Assembly: GCF_017303295.1 (NCBI RefSeq)
Contig: NZ_JAFKOK010000007.1
Coordinates: 185,137-249,136 of the forward strand
DNA length: 64,000 nt
Reading direction: 5' to 3'
From: Rhodobacter sp. NTK016B
Lineage (GTDB): Bacteria > Pseudomonadota > Alphaproteobacteria > Rhodobacterales > Rhodobacteraceae
The notes under the pieces were generated by a model. The model ran no database searches. It was not told the origin of the DNA and worked only from the letters and a program-made list of their open reading frames with translations. This document shows positions 1 to 6,433 of this stretch, in pieces; position 1 is the first letter of the stretch, and each line of letters begins with the position of its first letter. The translations under genes were made by a program, and so were the position numbers.

Positions 1-1
1 G

Positions 2-385
2 TGCAGCACGGTCGAGAGCGTGTGCCGGTCTATCCTCATCGAGCTGGGGCAGCCGCTCCCTGCCAAGAAGGACGTACAGGGGCTCTACAATGCCGTGAAG
101 CAGCCGCTTGGTCTGTCCCCTGACCGCTCAGACATCGACCCCTTGATAGCGAATGACGTGCGGCAAATCCTTTCCGGCCTTGCCACGGTCATCGGAGGGG
201 TAGGGGCTCTGCGCACTCACGGCGGCGACGCCCACGGCCGCGAGAAGGGCTTTGCCCGTGTTGACGCGCGGATTGCCCGTTTGTCGATCCATGCCGCGAG
301 CACGGCAGCGCTGTTTCTCATCGAGACATGGCAACGGAAATTTCCTGCCCGCCCGCTTCCCAAAGCAGACGATCCGGCAGGGTAA
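2..385 (+). CDS. Abortive-infection family protein, C-terminal part (cut by window edge)
   Basis: The reading frame is open to the left edge, so the gene starts outside the window and only its last 127 residues are seen. The sequence contains GLATVIGGVGALRTHGG followed by DARIARLSIHAASTAALF and a final W-Q-R-K segment. This is the conserved pattern of the Abi_C (abortive infection C-terminal) domain found in phage-exclusion-type proteins. The family is thought to act in the cytosol in phage defence, but biochemical roles are mostly unknown. It stands alone on the plus strand and no partner is visible downstream. Confidence 0.7.
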   Translation, partial: CSTVESVCRSILIELGQPLPAKKDVQGLYNAVKQPLGLSPDRSDIDPLIANDVRQILSGLATVIGGVGALRTHGGDAHGREKGFARVDARIARLSIHAASTAALFLIETWQRKFPARPLPKADDPAG

Positions 386-912
386 CGGCTAGTTTCATCC
401 TGTCAGCAGCGCCGGTCTTGACCGGCCATCTCTCCTTCGTCTTTGAAGGGGGCTGAAACTCCCCGCGCCCATGCCCAACCTTTAGCCCCAAGCGATGGCG
501 GCCGAATAGGCCGCCTCCTTACCCCACTTCCCGGCGCGGGGAGGGGGTTTTCGCCCCGATCACAGCGAGCACCGCGAGGACGCGCGAGAACCGTGATGAC
601 GCCGAGCACCGCCAAAACCGCCTATCACGTTGGTTTTCAGGCGATTTCTTGATAGGCTTGCGCCAACTCAAATGTCGAGCTTGCGCAAAGTCTTCCATCC
701 GCGCCTTCCAGATTGGCTGGAGGAGCGGCTTCAAATGCCAAGGAGCGCGAACTAAATCTTTGAAAACAAACACATTTCTAGGCATATTAGCCCTGTTGCC
801 GATGAGAGGATGAACATCGGAGCGAGCGTCCAAACCTCGCGCCGCCGCACTCACCGTCGACAGGGCTGAAGGTCCATACTTCAGCCCGTCCCCTCTAACA
901 CATGAGGCTCCC
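386..912. other. Intergenic stretch without a supported gene
   Basis: Open frames exist on both strands, but they lack a recognisable family, a good ribosome-binding site or agreement with neighbours, and they cover each other. Apart from the inverted repeat at 411-426 I see no structured signal. The promoter of the gene at 913 is expected in the last part. Confidence 0.5.
411..426. terminator. Short perfect inverted repeat behind the Abi gene
   Basis: GCCGGTC, two bases (TT), then GACCGGC: 7-bp perfect arms 26 bp after the stop codon. There is no U-tract, so terminator function is only a guess. Confidence 0.25.
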
Positions 913-1446
913 ATGGTCAGGACACCGAAGAAGAAAATCGCCAAAAAAATTACAGACCTTCGCACGAAGCTCTGGCCTGATCTGTCTTCTGACGATCTTT
1001 GGCATCGCAACGTCTATGACGGCTTCACGTCCGTGCCGCGCACGATGCCGCTGATCATGAACATCATCGACGACCTGGCACCGGGCAGCAAACGTACCTC
1101 GACGACCTATCTTGCCCTCTGGACGCAGGCGTTCGACGAGATGTATGTCAGTTTGCAGAACGCTGATGAGCTGGCTTTCTACTCGGGCTACACTGGCCAG
1201 CGAGCAGTACGCTCCTGGAAGGAGCGGATGAGGGAGCTTGCCAATCTCGGCTTCATCCGCATCGCATCGGGCACGGCAGGGGAATTTTCTCATGCCGTCA
1301 TCCTCAACCCGCATTTTGCCATTCGCCGCCTTCATGCGGCCAAGACGCCGGGGCTGACCGTTCCCGCATATAACGCACTTGTCGAGCGTGCCATCGCCAT
1401 CGGTGCCGAGGACATGAATGTACCTCTGCCCGAGGAGAAGGAGTAA
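913..1446 (+). CDS. Conserved hypothetical protein, possibly winged-helix
   Basis: A 177-residue cytosolic protein with a Lys-rich start (RTPKKKIAKK). The middle (roughly 55-125) alternates helices and ends in a segment around WKERMRELANLGFIRI that resembles the recognition helix and wing of a winged-helix domain. This is a weak structural impression and not a family match. No catalytic motif is seen. It stands alone, about 470 bp before the next plus-strand gene. I do not recognise the gene; a DNA-binding role is possible but unproven. Confidence 0.55.
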   Translation: MVRTPKKKIAKKITDLRTKLWPDLSSDDLWHRNVYDGFTSVPRTMPLIMNIIDDLAPGSKRTSTTYLALWTQAFDEMYVSLQNADELAFYSGYTGQRAVRSWKERMRELANLGFIRIASGTAGEFSHAVILNPHFAIRRLHAAKTPGLTVPAYNALVERAIAIGAEDMNVPLPEEKE

Positions 1447-1970
1447 GAGGCGGCGAAATAAGCCTAGCGCGGCACGCCCAGAGAGCTTTGCACCCGGCGG
1501 CGATCGATCACGCCAAGAATGAGGCGCTGATTGGCGAGCGCGATGCCGCGCTGCCAGCAGCCGCAGGGCAGCTCTTCGAGCGGTGGCTTGGGTTTCATCA
1601 AATAGCGCCCAGAGGGCTTCGTCGGATAGGTTGTGCGGGTTGTCTAGGGTTATGGCGTGGGTAATGCCAAGTCTCCTTCTCCTGGGGGGTTGAATTCACG
1701 GGAAGAAGGGCAGGCCAGACTTCATGCGGCGCTTAAGGCACCGCGCGCCACAGGCTTCGCCTGAGCAAGGCCGCAATCAGCATGGCAGGAGGCGCACCGC
1801 AAGCGCTTTACCTTCAGCGTCCGGTGATCTGGCAGACGGTAGGATCAGGAATTGAACACCAGGGGCAAGGGAAGAGCCCCGTCCAATGGAAGACTCCAAA
1901 TTGCCCTGCAATCATGCTATATATGGTGCTTAAGCGAACGGTACGCTACAAGATGTTCTGAGGTTGCGAG
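1447..1970. other. Intergenic stretch, only a doubtful small ORF
   Basis: Apart from the 44-codon minus-strand frame at 1464-1598 I find nothing that supports a gene. A pyrimidine-rich run (CTCCTTCTCC) near 1671-1682 would read as a purine-rich ribosome-binding-like tract on the minus strand, but no convincing start follows it. Confidence 0.4.
1464..1598 (-). CDS. Possible 44-residue protein
   Basis: A minus-strand frame starting MKPKPPLEELPCGCWQRG and ending SSLGVPR before a TAG. The composition (CGCWQRGIAL) looks protein-like, and the frame lies alone in an otherwise empty stretch. There is no strong ribosome-binding site. It may be a remnant of a longer accessory gene. Confidence 0.22.
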   Translation of the reverse strand: MKPKPPLEELPCGCWQRGIALANQRLILGVIDRRRVQSSLGVPR

Positions 1971-2999
1971 ATGTTTGAAGAGACACAACGATTTTTGCGG
2001 AGCCTCGAAGGCGGCGGCGAAGTCTTGATCCTCATTGAGGACGACGAGGAAGGCTACTTCGACCGTGAATGCCCATCGGATGAATGCCTTTTCCAGTTCA
2101 AGATGCTCAGCGAAGATTGGCATAAGGCCAAGGAAGCAGAGCGGCTTCACTGTCCTGCCTGCGGCCATACCGATCACAGCGACCGATGGTGGACACAGCA
2201 ACAGGTCGAGCACATGCACGCGGCTGCCGTGGCGCAGCTTCAAGGCGGCCTCAATCAAGCACTGAAAACCGATGCTGCCCGGTTCAACCGGAGCAGGCCG
2301 CGCGGCGGCTTCATTTCGATGACGATGAAGGTGGATTCCCGGCCGCAGCATGTCATGCTGCCCCCGGCCGCCACCGACCCGATGGCGCTGAAGATCACCT
2401 GCCCGTCCTGCGCCTGCCGCTATGCCGTGATCGGGGCCGCCTATTTCTGTCCCGCTTGCGGCCACAGTGCCGCCGAACAGGTCTTCGAGCAGACCATCGC
2501 AGGAATCAAGGCTACCCTCCGTGCGCTCGACGAGGTGCGCGCCGCGATGCCGGATCGCGACACCGCCGAAACCACCGTGCGCGTCGTGATCGAGAACGGC
2601 TTGCAGAACGCTGTCACCGCCTTTCAGCGTGTGGTCGAAGCTCTGTTTGTGGAGCTTCCCGCGCCGCCGAAGGCAAGGCGGAACGCTTTCCAGAGCCTTG
2701 CAGAGGGCAGTACCCTTTGGCAGCAGGCGACGGGGCAGGGCTATGGCGCCCATCTCGACGCCCCCTCCCTCGACCAACTCGTGCGGGCGTTCCAGCAGCG
2801 CCATCTGCTTGCCCACCGGCAGGGGCTTGTCGATGAGGAGTATATCGCCAAGAGCGGCGACACCCGCTATCGGCCCGGCCAGCGGCTTGTACTTCGCGCC
2901 GAAGGCGTCACCGAGGCCGTCGAGCTTGTCGAGAAGCTCGTTGCGGGGCTTAGGGATGATGCAAGCAGTGCCCGTTCAGGGCAGAGTTCTTCACTATAA
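1971..2999 (+). CDS. Zinc-ribbon protein with HEPN-like C-terminus
   Basis: A 342-residue cytosolic protein. Two CxxC pairs with zinc-ribbon character are seen: C61/C64 (CPACGHTDH), then C144/C147 and C160/C163 (CPSCACRY, CPACGHS). The C-terminal third is helical and carries RHLLAH (R277 to H282), an R-x4-H motif of the kind used by HEPN-superfamily nucleases, followed by a GLVDEEYI segment. HEPN proteins are often metal-independent RNases in toxin, Abi and RNA-processing systems; that assignment here is inference. The neighbouring Abi-type gene at the window edge makes a defence context plausible. The ATG follows a weak GAGGTTGCGAG purine tract. Alternatively the R-x4-H motif is fortuitous and the protein is a zinc-binding accessory factor. 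Confidence 0.6.
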   Translation: MFEETQRFLRSLEGGGEVLILIEDDEEGYFDRECPSDECLFQFKMLSEDWHKAKEAERLHCPACGHTDHSDRWWTQQQVEHMHAAAVAQLQGGLNQALKTDAARFNRSRPRGGFISMTMKVDSRPQHVMLPPAATDPMALKITCPSCACRYAVIGAAYFCPACGHSAAEQVFEQTIAGIKATLRALDEVRAAMPDRDTAETTVRVVIENGLQNAVTAFQRVVEALFVELPAPPKARRNAFQSLAEGSTLWQQATGQGYGAHLDAPSLDQLVRAFQQRHLLAHRQGLVDEEYIAKSGDTRYRPGQRLVLRAEGVTEAVELVEKLVAGLRDDASSARSGQSSSL

Positions 3000-3298
3000 A
3001 GATCGGCAAGGGCGCAGCGCCACCATCTGTGAAGGCCACCGGCTTCCAGTCCGCCCGTGCGCTTGCACTCGTGGGGTTTGGCCGTTTCATAAACGGGGCT
3101 TCGTCTCCCGCTACCGCATCTGTCTTCTAGTCTAGTCCGCTGTTCTGAAAGGGCGCGCCCTTGTCGCAAGGGGTGCCCGCACCACTCGGGGCTTGCCCCG
3201 ACCGTGTTACCCCTGTGCGCCTTCTGGCTCTTACGCCCTGTCTGCCTCTTTCGTGTCCGAGAGGACGAGAACTCGAAACGAAAGAGGAGACGATCCCT

Positions 3299-3343
3299 AT
3301 GAAACTGTTCCCACAACCCATCATCGAGAAGCTTGCCGAATAG
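3299..3343 (+). pseudogene. Truncated 5' end of an accessory gene (14 codons)
   Basis: A good ribosome-binding site (AAGAGGAGA) precedes an ATG, then MKLFPQPIIEKLAE and a TAG. The opening resembles the first residues of small plasmid-borne proteins of the DUF2958 type, but 14 codons are too few to be sure. The retained ribosome-binding site suggests a real gene whose remainder was lost. Confidence 0.25.
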
Positions 3344-3445
3344 CTACGCCTTCAAAGGAGTCGCAGGTACCGCAGCTCGGTAGGTCGGACAGGGGCGATG
3401 AAAGAAAATAAATTGGGCCTGTCGGATCGGGTTCGGTGCCGACGT

Positions 3446-3476
3446 ATGAGGTATAGAATTCCATTCTATACCTCAT
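3446..3476. repeat. Perfect 14-bp inverted repeat, 3-nt spacer
   Basis: ATGAGGTATAGAAT, spacer TCC, then ATTCTATACCTCAT. The arms are AT-rich and perfect, with no T-run, so this looks more like an operator or a protein-binding palindrome than a terminator. It lies 85 bp beyond the stop of the 56-residue minus-strand gene that ends at 3561. Confidence 0.6.
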
Positions 3477-3560
3477 GATGCGCAGAATTCGGCGCGGCCT
3501 GCTGTGGGCCCGCACTCCGCACCGCCCTTGATCGCCTCGCCCGCAATCAGATCACGTGTG

Positions 3561-3731
3561 TCAGGCGGCGTCGCTTATTGGTTCGTAGCGAACCTCGGCC
3601 AAAGCATCGTCCAGCCACGCGGGCTGTAGATCGCCATTGTTCCATTGGTAGAGGAAACCCACCAGATTGTCGGTCTTCTTGCAGAGGATGCGCATGATCG
3701 GTTCGCCGGTGAGGCGGGGTTTTGGGGTCAT
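3561..3731 (-). CDS. Small conserved hypothetical protein (56 aa)
   Basis: A short minus-strand gene: MTPKPRLTGEPIMRIL..., then LVGFLYQWNNGDLQPAWL and ending VRYEPISDAA. The sequence has clear protein character (LYQWNNGDLQPAWLDD) and an ATG start, with GC-rich codon use like its neighbours. I recall similar very small proteins on alphaproteobacterial plasmids but cannot name the family. It lies upstream of the mobilisation block, separated by about 150 bp from the VirC2-like gene. Function unknown. Confidence 0.5.
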   Translation of the reverse strand: MTPKPRLTGEPIMRILCKKTDNLVGFLYQWNNGDLQPAWLDDALAEVRYEPISDAA

Positions 3732-3882
3732 GACGCGCTCCTGCTATCTGGACCTCATAACTGGTTAAAGGGAGGTCAAAAATTTCTTGTCGGCGGTGTT
3801 AACGACAGGTTTCTGCAACTGCAAGGTGTGGGCGGTAGCTTCGGCAAAAACCCACCGACAAAAGGACAAGTTGTCTTTATAG

Positions 3883-4539
3883 TCAGGTTGTTGACGTATC
3901 ATTTTCTGTATTCTGCGCCGCAGCGCGAACGGCAATCTCGTCCAGAAGTATGTCGATCTCCGCCCAGACGCGCGGCTCGATCTGCCCGCGGATCAAGGCC
4001 CACTTGCTGAGCACATCGAGGGGGTCATGGGCGTGCAGGATGGAAGTCAGCGCATTGGCATCGACGGCCAATGAAGTGCGCGCGCGCCATTCGGTGATCC
4101 GCGTTCTCTGCTCTTCGGAAGGTGGGACGAACTCTGGCCCGAGCTGCCAGGTCTTCACGGCACGGCGCAGAGCTGCCCGGATGACATGGGCGGGATCGAC
4201 GCCGCAATCGATGAGGGCTTCTTCCTGCCGTTCCAGCGCGTTCACCCGGATATCGATCTTGCGGGTGGCCGGAATGCGTCGGACCCTGGGCTGCGACGCT
4301 GTGGGCGCCGTTATGATCTCTGATGTTGTCTCCGGGCTTGGTTGCGGCGAATGCACGGAAGGCCTGCTTGGCACCGGCGCTTGATCTTCATCCGCCACGT
4401 CTGCCGTCATGCTCATCGGCATCAGGACGGTCTCTTCCCGATCCGCCTCTTCCCTTCCCGGGTCTTTCTCCTCCTCCGGCCGAAGGGACGCGGCATAGGC
4501 TGGGTCGGGCCGGGTGATGGTTGGAATCTTCTTTCTCAA
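3883..4539 (-). CDS. VirC2-like protein (ribbon-helix-helix candidate)
   Basis: About 218 residues when read from the TTG at 4539, preceded by GAGGACAGG at a suitable distance and 10 nt after the stop of the VirC1/ParA-like gene. An ATG-initiated longer form would overlap that gene. The N-terminal half is acidic, Pro-rich and low-complexity. The C-terminal half starts with RKIDIRVNALERQEEALIDC followed by an Ala/Arg-rich helix, which fits a ribbon-helix-helix fold like that of VirC2, which binds overdrive DNA next to the Agrobacterium border. Its pairing with a VirC1-like ATPase beside a relaxase operon supports a relaxosome-accessory role. Direct similarity to VirC2 is not obvious by eye. 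Confidence 0.55.
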   Translation of the reverse strand: MRKKIPTITRPDPAYAASLRPEEEKDPGREEADREETVLMPMSMTADVADEDQAPVPSRPSVHSPQPSPETTSEIITAPTASQPRVRRIPATRKIDIRVNALERQEEALIDCGVDPAHVIRAALRRAVKTWQLGPEFVPPSEEQRTRITEWRARTSLAVDANALTSILHAHDPLDVLSKWALIRGQIEPRVWAEIDILLDEIAVRAAAQNTENDTSTT

Positions 4540-4549
4540 CGCCCTGTCC

Positions 4550-5269
4550 TCACGCGGCCAAGATGTTGTTGAGGATGTCGGTGGCCTCCTCAAGGGCCTC
4601 GACGACATGACGGACATGCGGGCGCATGAGTGGGTTTGGGTCGGCCTGCTTTTGCAGCGCGATGGCGTGGAGCAGGCCTTTCTCGTCCATCTCCTTGTAG
4701 ACGTTGCGGCGCATCATCACCGTCTCGATCACCGGAAACCGGGCGATCGCCACTTCGATCAAGCCGGCATCCGCGCGCGTGGCTTTCGGGTCAACCATGT
4801 TCAGAACGACATGGTGGCGCGGCAAGCTCGCCGGGTCATCGACGCGCGCGCGCAACCGTTCGAACCAGTCGGCGGTCTGCGCACCCACATCAAGATCCGA
4901 GGTCGAGAGCATGACCGGCGTTACAATGTGATCGACGAGAACCGCGATCCCGTCCGACCATTCCGCGCCGACGCCTGCCGTGTCGATGAAGACGAAATCC
5001 GCCGAGTCCGCATCATAGACCTGCTCGATCTTGCGATCGACGGCCCCTACACTCTCGACCGAGATTGACCGCAGCAGAGGCGACCCGAGACCCGCCGCTT
5101 CAGCTCGTTCGTGCCAGGCGCCAAGCACTCCGGTGCTGTCAGTGTCGATCAGCAGAACCCGACGCCCGGCAGCCACGGCAGCGCTGATCAGGGCGCGCGA
5201 GAGCGTGGTTTTGCCACTCCCCCCTTTCCGGGCCATCGCGGCGATGACCACGAGATTGTCGTTGGGCAT
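4550..5269 (-). CDS. ParA/VirC1-family ATPase
   Basis: A 239-residue cytosolic MinD/ParA-type ATPase. The deviant Walker A box KGGSGKTT lies at residues 15-22, followed by VLLIDTDSTGVLGAWHERA (switch region) and FVFIDTAG (Walker B). The ATG at 5269 follows AGGAGG by 9 nt; an upstream in-frame ATG lacks this site. No ParB partner is adjacent. Instead a VirC2-like gene follows within 10 nt and the relaxase block is divergent, so a VirC1-like role (assembling relaxosomes or targeting the transfer intermediate to the T4SS) is more likely than plasmid partition. Partition remains possible. Confidence 0.8.
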   Translation of the reverse strand: MPNDNLVVIAAMARKGGSGKTTLSRALISAAVAAGRRVLLIDTDSTGVLGAWHERAEAAGLGSPLLRSISVESVGAVDRKIEQVYDADSADFVFIDTAGVGAEWSDGIAVLVDHIVTPVMLSTSDLDVGAQTADWFERLRARVDDPASLPRHHVVLNMVDPKATRADAGLIEVAIARFPVIETVMMRRNVYKEMDEKGLLHAIALQKQADPNPLMRPHVRHVVEALEEATDILNNILAA

Positions 5270-5454
5270 GGGGCGCAGCCTCCTGCAAAAATAGTGTAAT
5301 GCCACAAAGATGCAATAATGTCGCTAACCTCTTGGTGCATCGGCGTCAAGCGGAAGGCGGGATGCACGATGCGGTGGGCAGGATGCATTCGCCGTTACGC
5401 ATTTTGCAGCAACCTGACAGCGGGGCGCAGGGGGCAGACGCCGCGATCCAGGTT

Positions 5455-5687
5455 GCGCGATGCTTTTGCCAAAAGACGTGCTGCATTCGGCATCCACCAA
5501 AGCACGTGAAGCGCGGAACGCGACGCGAGGTGCACGTGACGCCGGGCATTGTGCGGGGTGCGCGATGCGGGCTGCAATGGACACGTCCCACTTGCCCGAA
5601 GACGCGCTGCAGAGCGCAAAAGACACCGTGCTTAAGACGTGATGCACGGTGCAGGGAACGCGGGACGCGTTACATTGAGCGCGATGC
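5455..5687. repeat. Degenerate short-repeat region upstream of mobC
   Basis: GCGCGATGC occurs at 5455-5463, 5560-5568 and 5679-5687 (105 and 119 bp apart). A 20-mer of the form TTGCCnnAAGACGnGCTGCA occurs at 5466-5485 and 5592-5611. TACATTGAG occurs at 5671-5679 and again at 5737-5745. GATGC and TGCAT words are dense throughout 5340-5700. Long frames open on both strands here are a by-product of the composition. Direct repeats beside a relaxase operon usually bind relaxosome proteins. Confidence 0.5.
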
Positions 5688-5695
5688 GCGCTGCA

Positions 5696-5797
5696 TTTGA
5701 CAAAGGACGTCAAATCGGCCCGTCTGGCCGATTTTCTACATTGAGTACAAGCCCTTGAAGCCTTCTCCGCTTGTGCTGGGAGAAGGCGGGCTTGTAC
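5696..5797. other. Candidate origin of transfer (oriT): three stacked inverted repeats
   Basis: Three consecutive hairpins precede mobC. TTTGAC/GTCAAA pairs 5696-5701 with 5709-5714. AAATCGGCC/GGCCGATTT pairs 5712-5720 with 5726-5734 around a 5-nt loop. A long two-part hairpin pairs GTACAAGCCC (5745-5754) with GGGCTTGTAC (5788-5797) and, inside it, GCCTTCTCC (5760-5768) with GGAGAAGGC (5779-5787). Position between the divergent virC-like and mobC-relaxase operons is where oriT normally lies. The nick site itself cannot be assigned from sequence. Confidence 0.55.
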
Positions 5798-5830
5798 GAA
5801 GGTGGCAAGAAATAGGAACGTATACTTCAC

Positions 5831-6433
5831 ATGGGGCACAGTCGCAGACTGACCGATCAGGAGCGCCGTCAGATCGTCCGGGAACGGGCGAAAGGCGTTT
5901 CGGCCCGTGCGATCAGCGCGGCGCTGAAGGTCTCCCCCAAGACTGTCTACAACGTGCTGAGCCGGGGTCGTTCCGCCGTCTCCGCCAACGTCAGCCGCAC
6001 CCGTGTGCTGACCATGCGTGTGACAGACCGTGACCTTCGCGGCTTCGATGCCGCCCTTGCGCGGCGCGGGATTGCGCATCGTTCGGATGCGATGCGCTGC
6101 CTGATGCTGGCCGCTGACGATCTTCTGCGCCCGGATGAAGGTATGACGGACGAGCTTCGGGGGCTGAGCGCGGCGCTGAACCGGGTCGGCAACAACGTCA
6201 ACCAGATCGCGCGACGCCTGAACGAGGCAAAGCTCAAGGGCGAGCGTCTGCCCTACACGCCCGCCAGCCATGCCGAGATCCGTGACCTCGCAGCGCTCGT
6301 TTTTGAGCTGGCCGACCAGATCCAGGAGATGTTCCGCGCGCGGCGTCGCGTGCTCGACCTCGAGGTGACCAAGGCCCTCGCCGGTCTGGCGCGGCAGGAA
6401 GCGGAGCAGGGGGCTGAGCATGGCGCGGAGTGA
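5831..6433 (+). CDS. mobC: Mobilisation protein MobC/VirD1-like
   Basis: A 200-residue DNA-binding relaxosome protein. Residues about 5-48 form a resolvase/homeodomain-like helix-turn-helix (LTDQERRQIVRERAKGVS, then SPKTVYNVL). The middle looks like ribbon-helix-helix (RVLTMRVTDRDLRGFDAAL), and residues about 115-130 contain GNNVNQIARRLN, the signature of the MobC family. MobC proteins bind oriT and help the relaxase open the nick site. The extra N-terminal HTH is less usual and could let it also regulate the operon. It overlaps the relaxase start by 14 bp, so the two are translationally coupled. Confidence 0.88.
   Translation: MGHSRRLTDQERRQIVRERAKGVSARAISAALKVSPKTVYNVLSRGRSAVSANVSRTRVLTMRVTDRDLRGFDAALARRGIAHRSDAMRCLMLAADDLLRPDEGMTDELRGLSAALNRVGNNVNQIARRLNEAKLKGERLPYTPASHAEIRDLAALVFELADQIQEMFRARRRVLDLEVTKALAGLARQEAEQGAEHGAE

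Larger units (their letters stand above)
3000..3560. other. Intergenic stretch with gene debris and a palindrome
   Basis: No full gene is supported. It holds the 14-codon remnant at 3299-3343 and the long palindrome at 3446-3476. Other frames here overlap each other and look like chance. Confidence 0.4.

Noticed and set aside
1917..2816. 299-codon minus-strand open frame
   Set aside because: Antisense to the zinc-ribbon gene, whose CxxC pairs and R-x4-H motif are clear on the plus strand.
4550..5269. Plasmid partition locus
   Set aside because: No ParB gene follows; the neighbour looks VirC2-like and the context is mobilisation. Not excluded, but less likely.
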